Below are positions 32,691 through 44,500 of a stretch of 64,000 bases of DNA, one piece after another; position 1 is the stretch's first letter, and every line of letters starts with the position of its first letter. The position numbers and the translations under genes were made by a program. The stretch comes from Perognathus longimembris pacificus (Eukaryota; Chordata; Mammalia; Rodentia; Heteromyidae). Under the pieces are notes generated by a model, which worked only from the letters and a program-made list of their open reading frames with translations, did no database searches and was not told the origin of the DNA. Location of the stretch: contig NC_063169.1 of NCBI RefSeq assembly GCF_023159225.1, positions 58,429,934 through 58,493,933 of the forward strand, given 5' to 3'.

Positions 32691-33684
32691 TAGTGGCCTG
32701 GCATTCTCTAAAATGTACATAGTTTTTTTTTTTGTAAAACTGAGTTTTAGTTTGCTATTGTCACTCTATTTGGTCTTATTAAAAAATTTCCACATGATCT
32801 GATGCCTTTGAAGAACTCGCCACCATGAATGGAAAGGGTCCATGTTCCTAAAAACATCACTGTGTGTCACACAGGTCCTAATGAGCTTCCGGCTGAACTG
32901 TCAGAACAACACTGTGTCTTTAAATGTGCTTTTGGAGCAAATGTCTGTCAGCCAGCGACTGCTTAGGCCTGTTATTTTAAGACAGAAACCAAGAGAAGCT
33001 TAGCATTTCACCTCCCCCATGTTAGTTACATGCCTTAATATAAAATTGGTGTTAGAAAGCTAATTACAGCAGCCTGGATTGTGCAGTAAGTACATAGGCA
33101 TTTGTGATCACAAGTGGGTTCTGTTGAGAAAGAGAAAAGAGGAAGGAAACCGCGAGACAAACACTGTTCAGGGAACTTACTTTAGACTTAAATATCACGC
33201 AGGAGTTCAATAACTGTCTATGTATGTCTCTGTCTTCTATCTATTGAACACCTATCCATCATCTATATCTATCTAATATCTATCATTTATCCATCCATCA
33301 TCTCTCTATCTGAATCTATCTATCTATCTGTCCATGAATGATCTGTTCTTTTTAACATCTATCTGTATCTTTTTGTGTCTATAGGAATAATGTTGCCTTA
33401 TATACGTGATCCTCCAAGAAATACAGTGCTGTGGATCTTATTAGCTGAGCTTACTGGGTTTAAAAGAAGTCAGATGCTAACAGGGTCCTGTGGATGAGTC
33501 ACTGTGGTTGGATCAGTTTTGCCCCATGCCCTGCCTCAGCGCTGTCTTTACCAGTACTTGCTCTCAGTGTCATTAGGTAGACTGACTAGGGCCATAAAGG
33601 AAGCCCATTCCCACAACCAGAAAAACTCAGTGCTTATTTGTAGGTGAAAGATGGCATTTCTGTTGTAAACTTTCATTATTTATT
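32691..33684. other. Unassigned sequence with decayed TATC repeat
   Basis: 33225-33330 holds irregular 'atctatc' words, a decayed tetranucleotide repeat. The rest is unrecognised. Confidence 0.45.
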
Positions 33685-34085
33685 TTGCATTTGTGAAATT
33701 ATCTTTAAGTAGCTGTATGAAGGGATTCCAGTACAACATGTCAGTTTATGAGTACAATGCCCCTTGATCCACATCACCCCTCCATTGATACCCCAGCCAT
33801 CTCTCTGAACCTTCTGTACCGCCTTAGGTTACCTGGTTCCACGTGTATCTATACATTGAATATTATGACCCCGTTTGTCTGTCCTTGCACTTCACTGTTA
33901 TCTGGTCCCTTCCCCTTAAGTCCCACCTCCTCAAACGAAACCTTTCAGCTTCCTGGTATATGTTTTCATATATGTCTATATTTTAGATTTAACTTCCACA
34001 AATGAGAGAAAACGTGCCCTTTGTCACTCTGAGCCTGACTTACTTTATTTAACATCCTTTTTGTTCAAGGATGGAATTTTTTTTA
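33685..34085 (-). mobile_element. L1 3' end, longest older-subfamily copy
   Basis: Starts 'atctttaagtagctgtatga', then 'acatgtcagtttatgagtac', a C/T-rich stretch, and finally 'cgtgccctttgtcactctga', 'gcctgacttactttatttaa'. The last part is the reversed ORF2-3'UTR junction common to rodent L1. This copy ties the shorter relics elsewhere in the window to L1. Confidence 0.8.
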
Positions 34086-35065
34086 AAGATAATACTGTTG
34101 GAGATCATATTTTGGAATATTAGCAGGTTATTTTTCCTGCCATCTTCGTGTCTTCTGGTACTTCCTTTGGCACAGCCAGCAGTGACTTCCGTCGGTATGG
34201 GTGACAGTGACGAATGCCCCAGGGAGTTCCACCAAGGGCTGCTCTATCCTGAAAGTATATTTGTGGAAGTCAGAGGATGGAATTATTGAAATTGGTAGTT
34301 GGTTAGCTTGATTTATAACTTTGGGATATTGAGACAGATGGAATGTGGACTTCCATTTGCCTCATTTGCCCCAAAGGCCACAGATGTGCAGGGCAGGCTT
34401 GGACCACACCAGGGCTGAGATGAGCCATCCCTTATTCAGGTCCCCACATGTTCCTAATCACATTGCATATTTCTGCAACTTCCCCTAACTCCAAGTAAAG
34501 ACAAGGATAAGGGAAAAAATGAGAATCTCAGAGCCTTTGTGAATTCTTGACTATAAAATGTGTCATGGGTCTTGGTAAGCTTTCTAGAAAAAAAAAGTGG
34601 CATCTAAGTTGAACCTAGAAGTATAAGTTGGGTGATAGGCAAGCAGTGCTTGCGTTTCTTAGAGGTTATTGGTGTATCTTCTTTTCTGCCTCAGTCCTAG
34701 GAGAGACTCAACTCAGCTGAACAACACAGCAGGTTTATTTTGAGGTATTGTCTTTATATACCTTCAGTAGGTATTCATTTGTTAAAACAAAATGAGTAGA
34801 ACTATGGCTAAGCAATTGAAGGGACCCGTACTTTCATCTATAGATGTTCCTTATGACCTTGTTGGCATTCAAAGTGAAGATGATCTTATAAATGTAGAGC
34901 ATGTCAATATTTGTAAAATGATTCCTACATTATTGGATTCATTTTAGCAAAATCATTGATTCATTACATTATTGAAACTCCACAGGGAGTGTAGAGGGAG
35001 ATAAAAAATGTGATTGTCTGTGGCCTGGACGCATTCCCTATGTTAGCTCATTTCAGAAAGGCAAA
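34086..35065. other. Unassigned sequence
   Basis: No repeat or exon recognised. Confidence 0.4.
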
Positions 35066-35150
35066 AGTGAACTGGGCGTGCATCTCAGAGCTGGCCTGCT
35101 TGCTAGCATGAACAAGACCCTGGGTTTGATTCCCAGCCCCACAAACAAGA
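35066..35150 (+). mobile_element. ID-like tRNA-derived monomer
   Basis: 'gcgtgcatctcagagctgg', 'cctgcttgctagcatgaaca', 'gggtttgattcccagcccc', then A-rich. B box close to tRNA consensus. Confidence 0.75.
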
Positions 35151-37012
35151 AAGCAAAAATGACAGTCAAGTTCCATTGTAACGATGTTCATTTGCCCATG
35201 CTCTTCTCTCTGGTTGTATTTCTGGATCACATCTTTCCTTGGCTCCTCCTGTGGTGATCAGAGATCTTAACGTAGTCCTGGCTTTGTAAAGGCTTTCACA
35301 CTTGGTCTACCTTACCTTGTGCCTCCCAACCAGAATCATTGGCCTTGTACTGTGACATCTCAGGACTGTGTCTTGCTCACCAATGAATGACCACCACTCT
35401 GCCCCATGCCCTGTCTATGCCATCACTCAGAGTGTTGATAGCACTGCATTTTTGATAGCTCTTCATCAGAAACGCCATGAAGCAAAGCCCTGATACCATG
35501 CAGGTTGGCGCTGGTTGAACACAAGTTATTTCCTTCAAAATGGAAACTGGAGAAATAGAAAAAAAGTAACCTAAAAAATAGGAAAAAAAAGAAAACTAAA
35601 AAAAATATAGAAGAAAGCTTTATAAAAAATTTTTTTTCAGCTGGTATAAGGGACAAGTCCAAGCTTCTACCTTAGTATTGGCCTTAGCATAGATTACCCC
35701 GGCCAGAAGAGAGGCGCCCTCTACTGGTCAGGGGCCAGCACTGAGCTGCACTACTGAGCACAGAGTCTGGACTGGAACTACTACAAGGCCCTTGGCCTCA
35801 TTTTATTCACATTAAGCGGGTCAGAATTGCTGGCTGTTGTTGCTGGCAGGTGGGTGAATTAAGCCCACAGGGACTTTTGACATCATAGGGGTCCCGCGTA
35901 GTCTCATCAACTTGTCTTAACAGAGTGGGGCTTTGTGTAAACACATCACTTGAGGGAAGAAGTTTGGAGATGAAGACTTACACAAATAATTTTATGAATA
36001 ACATACAGCTTTCCTAAAATCAACCTTTTATTCTGTCACTTTTTTTATTTGAATTAGGTTTTTAGAAGTCAGGCCATTTTAGAGTCTGATAGTAAGAACA
36101 GATTTAGAAACCTTTGTAAGGTATGACGCATGTGATGCAAAATATATATAGATGGGCATGGAGCAAATGGCTCTTATTAAGTAGTCCAGTGAGATGCTAG
36201 TCACCGAAATATATATATGCACTAAGGTGAATATGTCAAATGACACACTAAAGGCTCACTAGGTCGAGGAGATAGAGAAAGGGGGAGCTTTGGATGGTCC
36301 TGCGTTATAAAAGCTCAAGGTTACTTTATTCTGGGGACAAAACTAAAATGCAGGGCTCTGAGCCGCGTGGGCCTGGCTTTTGGGTACCTTTCAGGTCTGT
36401 TGAAGCAGAGTAGATTAGATCCAGGGCATGTGTCATGTCTTCAGCCCTCTGTCGCACTGCCTAGGTTTGCTGGGTTGGCAGCTTAATTATTTAAATGTTT
36501 CCAGACTCAAATGACCGATGAGCTAACATATTTTTAATTCAGACTTTCCCAGCACAAGCTATAAAATAAACTGATGTTTCAACCTCAAGCTCCATAGCCT
36601 GGCTTTTGTTTTGTGGCCCACCTTTCCCATGACAGATTTAAATGTTTTGGTCCCCATGGGAAGTGAACAGAGCCCCTGCCCCCACCCCATGAGCTCCATT
36701 CTTCTGTGAAAGCTTTTGTGAAGAAGGCTAGAGGTGGGTTGTTGTTCATTTCAAAGACAGGGAAAGAATAGTGCTAGAATAAATAAAAAGAATGCTACCA
36801 GAATGTTCTGCTTAAGATAGCCTTCCAGTGGATGAGATGAATACACTGATGAATCACTGCACACGGATAGTTCTGTTGGCATTTATTCTCCACCTTTTCC
36901 TACTCCTGGTCCACTGAGTAGGTGAATTATAGGTAGAGTCACTTAGAAGAGAGTTTGGTTCAAACTGTTTCTGATGTAAACTACATTTACTGGGGCTCTT
37001 AAAGTAGGACTT
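35151..37012. other. Repeat-poor unassigned block
   Basis: About 1.9 kb without SINE or L1. Contains the CTCF-like site at 35713. No exon seen. Confidence 0.45.
35713..35729 (-). promoter_or_regulatory. Candidate CTCF site
   Basis: The minus strand reads CCAGTAGAGGGCGCC, which fits every informative position of the CTCF core. It lies in repeat-poor DNA. Binding is inferred only. Confidence 0.5.
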
Positions 37013-37218
37013 TAGTCAGATGCCAGTGGCTCATGCCTGTAATTCTAGCTATTCAGGAGGCTGAGATCTGAGGATCCAGGTTCAAAGCCAACCTGGGCTT
37101 CTTATCTTCAATTAACCACCAAAAAGGAGCCATGGCTCAGGTGCTAGAGTGCCAGCCTTGAGTGAAAAGTTAAGGGACAGCTCTCAGGCCTGAGTTCAAG
37201 TCCCAGTCCATACAAACT
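37013..37218 (+). mobile_element. B1-T composite SINE
   Basis: 'ctcatgcctgtaattctagc', 'cttcaattaaccaccaaaaa', T module to 'gagttcaagtcccagtc'. Part of the linker-T junction is deleted. Confidence 0.88.
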
Positions 37219-38799
37219 CATTTGCACACCCACTCACCCACAAGAGGACCCACAGCAAGAGAGTATTTGAGAATTCCTCAGTTTGAAGAGATGCTGTACA
37301 GTTAGATGATTCACTAATCATCAAGCTTACTAAGTAATTTATGTGAACTGAGTTATGGATACCTTCTAGCACTGTGCATGGGGGCATTCAATCCTGATTC
37401 TGGGTCCTGCAACTTCGGCCTTTCCTTGATCTCAGCAAGGCAGCTGTCATTCACCCCTTCTTGTCATCTGGTTGTGACACTGTCCTTTTTAGCACTCCAT
37501 CTGAGGCTCACCCAGCTTGCCATCCTTTCTCAGATTTTGAGTTCAGGGAGTATTTGTGTCCCCCAGATTCCCGTTTGCCTGAGTTATACCAGGAAAGGTT
37601 GTCTTACCTGTGTTTGCATTCCCAGAGTGTAAACTGAGTATCGGTCATCAATGTTTCATGAGCAGTGTCTTCAAGTAGATAAATACAGTAGGTTTTCAGC
37701 AAGTGAATGTTTTTGGAAATCCCAAGTCTCTTACAGCATCCAACAGTGTGACGGTTGCCAGGTTTGGAGCCCTTCCTGTAAATCCCATGAACTCTCTTGG
37801 TTGGCACCCAGCCCCTGCCCTCTGGCCCGCAGCTGGCGTCAACAGTCCCTCGCTGTCAACACGGCTCTCCTTGCTCCCCTCCTGGGTTTTTGTTCCCAGG
37901 ATCCACATCAAGCCCTCATCATTCTGTGCAGTTTTCTGGATCTTTCTACTCTTGACGTATGTTTTCCCTCTCTGAGCCCTCCTTCACTAACACTAAAGAA
38001 AAGAACTTTTCTTTTCCCTATTATCAGGGAGGGACAGCAATGATTTCTCAGCAGACACTCGTCACCCTAGCCTGTAAAGAAGGAAAGGAAGCCACTTACG
38101 TGCTGTTTGCCGTGCCTTCCTCCAGTGATGTCTGTACTCACTTTGCTTTTTATAAAACTTCAGTGGTTGTAATGAAACCTGCCACTGGCTTCGGGGTAGG
38201 GACGGAGAGCCTTAGACCTTGTCCTGAAATGACTAATGGTGAGTTCTTTGAGGAGATGTGAGCCTCCTCCTCCACCTATAGACCATTCTTCATTACCACA
38301 ATCTGAATAGCAAATGGGGGCGTCCATGGTCGGAATAAGATGCATGACATGTGGCAGGCTTTGCAGAGTTCATTTTAGTGTTTGTTGGACTCCTGAATGT
38401 CTCTTCTGCACTCTGTTTTTCCTGATGGAGGAAGCCAGGGAGAAAGGGGTTTTCCTTGCCTACTACATAGTTCCACTTGTAATTTTGCTGAAAGGGTTGT
38501 GTGTTTGCGGGTGCACATGCACATGTAGTTGTTATTGGTTTTGTTTCAGCGCTGGGTTGTTGTTTTTTTTTTTTTTTAACTCAGGGCTTTGTGCTTCTAG
38601 GCTGTTAGGTTATCATAAAACCCCACTCCTCTAGTTCTGTTTTTCTTTGTTTTTGAGATAAAGGTCTCCCTTTCCAGAACCTTCTGTTTACTTTTGGTTT
38701 CCTGTCATTGCTGGAATCTAGGTGTACAATCTGTCCAGCTTCCTTATGTGGGGATGGAGTCCTGTGGGTTTTTCTGTTTCCTTTGTCCTAGAACAGTGA
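37219..38799. other. Unassigned sequence
   Basis: Many overlapping frames (37378-38634) on both strands but no splice-linked or conserved pattern. A T-run at 38562-38577 is isolated. Confidence 0.4.
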
Positions 38800-38980
38800 G
38801 CCTCCCAATCTCAACCTCTCACATTGCATGGCGTGACAGGTATGAGTCACAGAACCCAGCTGTGGGTTCAGGAAGCATCTTGCTGACTTTTCTGCCCAGA
38901 CAGGCCTTGAACCTCAGTCCTCCCATCCTCACCTCCCTAGGAGCTAGCATTACAGGAATGAGTCACCAGTATCTGGCTAG
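38800..38980 (-). mobile_element. B1-like fragments, two
   Basis: 'caatctcaacctctcacatt' ... 'gacaggtatgagtcacagaa' (38800-38862), then 'acaggccttgaacctcagtc' ... 'tagcattacaggaatgagtc' (38872-38980). Both are reversed B1-type ends. Confidence 0.62.
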
Positions 38981-39369
38981 AAAGGGTTTAAAAGAGTTGA
39001 TTCTGAATTGGCCTAAATGCTGTTGGTGTTAGGCTCAGGAGCACTGTAGACCCAGGTTTTGAATGCCATACAGACCTGGATTCTTGGAAATCCTTGTGTC
39101 TTTTCTAGCATCATTATTCTTCCTGATGTTTACACTCTGTTATGGAAGGTCCTTTCTTTGCTTGTGCAAATGTCACCATACTTCTCTTCTTCACACCTCT
39201 TCCCACTGCCTGTTACATCTTCTCCCTTTCCCTACACTCAAAACCTTGGGTGATTCTTGTGGAAACCACCATGGGCTTTGGGCTTTCCTTGCATATGTTC
39301 CTGGGAGACAGAGTTTATTGTGTCAGGATGACTTGATGGCATGTAGTTTTCTTAGACAGTGAGGAACTT
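38981..39369. other. Unassigned sequence
   Basis: No repeat or exon recognised. Confidence 0.4.
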
Positions 39370-39690
39370 TTAGGTTGAATAATAGTCCCAGATCTGATTC
39401 CCAAATCCATGACTATGTTATTTTCTATGGCAAAAGGAACTTCATTGACATGATTGACAAGCTTGACATCATTGACAAGCTAAAGGAGAAAACACAGCCT
39501 CTAAACTGGAAGAGACCAAGTCAGAGCCTCGGAAAGAAACACAGCCCTGTCAACATCATGATCCTTTGCCCTGAAAGATTCCTTTGAGATTTCTAACCCA
39601 TAACCCCTAGAATGAAGCCAAGTTGTTTTAATCTACTACCTTTGTGGTCATTTGTTACAGCAGCAGCAGTAAACCGATAGTGATGAAAAG
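39370..39690 (+). mobile_element. MaLR (MLT1-like) LTR relic
   Basis: Begins 'ggttgaataatagtcccaga' and ends 'gccaagttgttttaatctac', 'tttgttacagcagcagcagt', 'aaaccgatag', which is the typical MaLR order. Opposite strand to the one at 31.6 kb. Confidence 0.7.
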
Positions 39691-40374
39691 ACATTGAAGA
39701 AACAAACTGAAAGCGGAATTGTGAACTAAATCGCGAAAACCAGACAGAGGATGGAGAAGTGGTTCTTTAAGAACAACCCAGGCTCCCCATCTTGGCCTAC
39801 TTTTCTGCTGATACGTTAAAAGCTGGTTAACCTTGATTGTTTTCCAGTGCCTTTCCTGCTCTTATCCTTCATGTCAGATTTTCTTCGGTAGCTCATAGGA
39901 TCTTTTCTTTGATGACCACCTTCTCCAAAGATGTTAGCTGGGTTGCCAACAAGCCCTCCTCCTAGAGCCATTTAGGTGGTTGGTGCTGATGCCCACTGTT
40001 GTCTGTGCCACGTTTAGAGGTGTGAGTAGTAAGCTCAGAAGTGAAGTCCACATTACTTGAGCTTAGATAGGACTTCATCATGACTCCCAGAGAACAGCAG
40101 AAGTCTGAGGACTTAGTCCCTGCTACAGTCAGCTAGGCATTTATTAACACCTTCTGTGTACTCATCACTTTGCACTAGATGTCCTGGGCTAATAGGGGAA
40201 AATTGGCATACTTCTACTTTTTTCTCTGATGGATATAGGAGATATATGCAAAATGGTGACAAAAACCCACAACCATTCTCCTGAAAACTCCCACGGCTAC
40301 AACTCCCTTTTTCCTCCTTACTGGATGGCAAGTGGTTTTGTGGGAGGAAAATAAACTCTCAGTAGCTTGATTTT
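39691..40374. other. Unassigned sequence with MIR-like piece
   Basis: 40128-40195 ('gctaggcatttattaacacc', 'gtgtactcatcactttgc') resembles a MIR core, weakly. The rest is unrecognised. Confidence 0.35.
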
Positions 40375-40535
40375 TCCCTCCCTCCCTCCCTTCTTTCTTT
40401 TTCTTTCCTTCTCCCCAACCTTTTTGAGATGAAGTGTCACTACACTGCCAAATCTTGTCTCAGCTTCCTAGACTCAAGTGATCTCCCACTCAAGTGATCA
40501 AATTGCTCCCTGAGCAACTGGCATGACAGATAAGT
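40375..40535 (-). mobile_element. B1-like SINE with CT-rich tail
   Basis: CCCT/CTTT units at 40375-40415 lead into reversed B1-like sequence ('gagatgaagtgtcactacac', 'tctcagcttcctagactcaa'). Confidence 0.6.
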
Positions 40536-41680
40536 ATCAATGCCATTGGCCTTTGACCCTTTCTTACAGCCTCTACAAGAGAATTACCGTAGAGAGAGGG
40601 GGTGGCAGGCTACCACAGTGGGCCATCTTGATCCTGTTACACTCTTTTAGGGGTGAGGTGAGGGGGAGACACCTGCTCTTGGAGTTTATCTCCATCATAC
40701 TTGCACTAACTGTTTAGGCTGCCTATTCCTGGAGCAGATTCTCAAAATCAGTTTTCTTCTCCCCTGGTTTGCTGGTTTTCTAACAGTAGTCTCATCCATA
40801 AGGAGCAATCACTGCCCTTCAGGCAACAGGCCAGTCTTTCAGCTGATCGATAGGACCCAGAGCTCTTTTTGGCCAATTACTGAGCCTGGATGAGACTGTG
40901 TCTTCCTCTACATTGCTGGCAGGGACCTGCGTTGTTTGTATTGCTACTGACTCACTCGTTGTTTGAGTATTGGTCCTAATAGAGCACATGTAAAGTTCCT
41001 GAAAACTATTTTTAAAACTCTTTGAAGTGATCAGTAAATCGATCTGAATGGTGCTAAGAATATGACATTCTGCTTTGGTTTATAGATTTATGTATAATTT
41101 AGTTTTCCTTCAGAAATCATTTTTAATGCAACTATCTCTTGTAATTTAGTAAAAGTGACCAATATTTTTAAATAAAAAGTTTATCACATAATTAGTTATG
41201 GCAAATGATTAGTTGTTAAATGAAGGCAGTGAATATTATACCATTTTAAAAAATCTCAATTGAATAACTCACAAAATGAGTTTACTTTGGCGCCTGTTTT
41301 ACTTATTTCTTCAATGACAATCAGAGTTGGAAGAGACCTCATTGAAGAAGTGGGTCATGGGCTGAGTTTGCTACTTGTCCCGTCAGCTTTTCCTGGGGAA
41401 CCTTTGGTTGAAATGGAGTGGACAAATGGTTTTCTCCTGTGTCATCCTGTTATTCTTGAAAGCTAACCAGTAGGTGTGTCATCTTTGTGTTTTAGCAAAA
41501 GAGTTGGAAATACACCAAAATTCTTCATTCTAAAACTTTTACAACCAGATTATGAATTTGGTTTTCTTAATTTGTGGGACTTTCTTCAGCAAATTTTAAG
41601 TCTGATATATAGAAAAAGTGATGGTTCCACAACATGAATATATTAATTATTACCCTAACTTCTTTCTTGCTCTATGTATT
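40536..41680. other. Unassigned sequence
   Basis: No repeat or exon recognised. Confidence 0.4.
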
Positions 41681-41762
41681 TCCTTCCTTCCTTCCTTCCT
41701 TCCTTCCTTCCTTCCTTCCTTCCTTCCTTCCTTCCTTCCTTCCTTCCTTCCTTCCTTCCTTT
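41681..41762. repeat. (TTCC)n tetranucleotide repeat
   Basis: About 20 perfect TTCC units, followed by a reversed T-module fragment at 41764-41836. Confidence 0.97.
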
Positions 41763-41763
41763 C

Positions 41764-41836
41764 TTTTTTTGGTAGCAGTACTAGGATTTGAAATCAAGGC
41801 CTTGAACTTGATTACTGTACTTCAGCCATGCCCCCC
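41764..41836 (-). mobile_element. T-module fragment
   Basis: 'gtagcagtactaggatttga' and 'actgtacttcagccatgccc': the reversed tail part of a B1-T SINE, with the head missing. Confidence 0.6.
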
Positions 41837-41989
41837 CCTTTTTTTTTGCTTTTAGTACAGTGAATCATTTCACATTCTTCCTTGGTATATATTCAGTCCA
41901 TGTCAGAGGACAGTTAGCTTATTTCACCAAGCTATTTCTATTCTTTTAGTAGTTGCTCTTAATTTTTATTTTATTTATGTATGTACTTC

Positions 41990-42214
41990 TTTTAGGCTGG
42001 TGTTAAGGCTTTAACTTAGTGCTCTTGCTCAGTGTTTTTCCTCATGGCTGGCACTCTACCACTTAAGCCAAGCCTTCAATCAGCATTTTGCTGCTTCATT
42101 ACAGGCATAATACCATGGGCTTTTCTGCCTGGGCTGACCTTGAACTGATGTCCTCAGCTCTCCGCTTCTTGAGTAGCTAGACTTACAGGCATAAAGCCAG
42201 AAGTACCCAACTGG
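41990..42214 (-). mobile_element. B1-T composite SINE, old copy
   Basis: 'ctggcactctaccacttaag', 'ttttctgcctgggctgacct', 'cttgagtagctagacttaca': reversed order, diverged. Confidence 0.8.
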
Positions 42215-43027
42215 TATTAGTCTTAAGATAAATCATGAGCTGTACAACAACAGCCTTTCTGTCTGTGACAGGACACCTATGTACCACAGGGGGTCCATAC
42301 CATTGTGATAGAGCTGAAAACTTCCTGTTGCCCAGTGACGTCATAACCACAGTCACCTCAAAGCCATTGTAACTCCTCAGTTCCAGTGAGTTCTTCAGAT
42401 GTTTGTAGGGATGCATCATCCAAGTACTGCACTGCTAGTTGCACGAAAGTGTTGCCCATCCAGTGGTATACTGAACTTAATACTTTATGATAATAAATGT
42501 CTCTGCTATTAGTTTGATGTTTACTACATTTTATTGTTATTTTACCACATGCCCTTCGTAGTTCTTTATTTTTAAAGTTTACTGTAAAACACCATGTGTG
42601 TGACACCTCCTCTGTATCATGTCCTTGCTTCTCTTGATCTCAGCCACACACCACATCCAACAATGGGCTAACACATCCATAGTCTATCATGTTTACCCAG
42701 GGACAAGCTCACCCCACCTCTCACGCCTCAGGAAGTGTTCTCTTCCTCAGCAACAAGTGAGGGTGACTGGGTTTTGGAGTTCATCCAGGGCATCCATGTT
42801 TAGCTTTTCTCTTTGTTTATGGTTTCTACTGCTTCCTTTCACCATCTTTAAGATTGATGGAGCGGAAATCATCTTCAGCTTGTCCCTCTGACCCTCCAGC
42901 CTGTTTTTCCAATGATATTGGTGTGTGGGAGGGGACCTGCTCTGTGTTCAGATGACATTGTTGATCTAGCATTTAGAGCACCAGGACAAAGCTTATTTAA
43001 TTCTCGATAGGACAGTGTATCCTGCCA
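42215..43027. other. Unassigned sequence
   Basis: No repeat or exon recognised. Confidence 0.4.
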
Positions 43028-43205
43028 TCTTGGCTTAAAACAAATTATTCCCATCTTTGAGTAGTTGTATAAGGAGTTGTCAGTTAACAAAGCAGTTTAT
43101 AGATACAACATCACCCTTTTCAACATTCTTACCTCTCCCTCCCTTTCCCACCCCTTCCCTCACTCTTCTTAATTTTGTAGGATATATGTTGGATTCTTCC
43201 CGTCT
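43028..43205 (-). mobile_element. L1 3'UTR relic (older subfamily)
   Basis: 'catctttgagtagttgtata', 'gcagtttatagatacaacat', 'caacattcttacctctccct' and 'ttaattttgtaggatatatg' match the 15.8 kb copy. Confidence 0.75.
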
Positions 43206-43583
43206 TAGCTTTATAATCTGTGGCTCCTGGAAATAGGACAACAACCAGTTTTTGAACCACCATTCCTTGAATCCTTGAGCCTAGCTCTACCCCCTTCTCT
43301 CCCATTCAGTGGCTTTATTTATTTCTTTTTTGTCTTCTTTCCATACAGGAGCTTCAGTGTGACTAGAAGGCATAATGTAAGGGACATTATGAAGGAAAGA
43401 GAAGACAAAATTAACAAGTAATTCAGGAGAGTCCTCCCCATATCCTACAAGAGAAGAAAAGTTTCACAAGGAATGATTTAAAAAATTGACATGCTAATTA
43501 AACAGCATCCTAAATTCCAGATTGTAGGAAATTAGGTAAAAGTCTCCTTGTTTATGTTCTCAGGTCTTCCTGGAAAGACTATC
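43206..43583. other. Unassigned sequence
   Basis: No repeat or exon recognised. Confidence 0.4.
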
Positions 43584-43597
43584 TGTGGCAACGTTTT

Positions 43598-44054
43598 TTT
43601 TTTTTTTTTTTGCAAGTATTGCTTTTGTAGTTGTTTGTCTTTTTTTTTTTCTCAAATTTTTATTATCAAACTGACGTACAGAGAGGTTACAGTGTCATAC
43701 GTTGGGCATTGGATACATTTCTTGTACTGTTTGTTGCCTTGTCCCTCATGCCCCCCTCCCTCCCCCCCTTTCCCTACCCCCCCAGGTGTTCAGTTCACTT
43801 ACACCAAACAGTTTTGCAAGTATTGCTTTTGTAGTTATTTCTCTTTTTTTACCCTGTGTCTCTCGAATTTGGTATTCCCTTTGAATTTCCTACTTCCAAT
43901 ACCAGTAAACACGGTTTCCAATATACTCAGATAAGATTACAGAGATAGTGTAGGTACAAACATAGGAAGGTGATACAAAACATCATCAATAATAAAAACT
44001 ACACATACACATAGGACGTTGAAAGTAGTTACAACTGTGATATATCACTTGTTT
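43598..44054 (-). mobile_element. Young L1 3' end with doubled tail
   Basis: TSD TGTGGCAACGTTTT (14 bp) at 43584-43597 and 44055-44068. Only 3'UTR is present, ending at 'gtgatatatcacttgtttt'. Between the TSD and the normal 3' end there are two T-runs (reversed poly-A) around a ~30-base segment at 43611-43640. That segment matches an internal 3'UTR part of the same element near 43812-43845. Confidence 0.92.
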
Positions 44055-44169
44055 TGTGGCAACGTTTTGTTCTGTGCACTTTAAGAAAAATTGTTGTTAA
44101 TAGTTCGGGGACTTGGTCTAGGAAGTAAGAGAGTTGTAAATCCAAGTTCTTTGCTAACTAAAACTATCC

Positions 44170-44500
44170 AATTGCTGTTTCTTTTCTATTCTCTTTCTTT
44201 TCTTTCATTCCTTTTTTTCTCTCTCCTCTCCTCTCCTTCCTTTCTTCCTTCCTTCCTTCCTTCCTTCCTTCCTTCCTTCCTTTCCTCCCTCCCTCCCCCC
44301 CCCTCTCCCTTCCTTCCTTCCTTCCTTCCTTCTTTCCTTCCTTCCTTCCTTCCTTCCTTCCTTCCTTCCTTCCTTCCTTCCTTCCTTCCTTCCTTCCTCT
44401 TTCTTTCTTTCTTTCTTTCTTTCCTCTTTTCTCTCTCTTTCTTTCTTTCTTTCTTTTTTTCTTTCTTCTTCTTTCCTTTTTCTTTCCTTCCTTCTTTAAA
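44170..44500. repeat. Long polypyrimidine tract, (CCTT)n/(CTTT)n
   Basis: Over 300 bases almost free of purines, with perfect CCTT blocks and CTTT blocks. Frames here are low complexity. Strong candidate for triplex (H-DNA). Confidence 0.96.
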
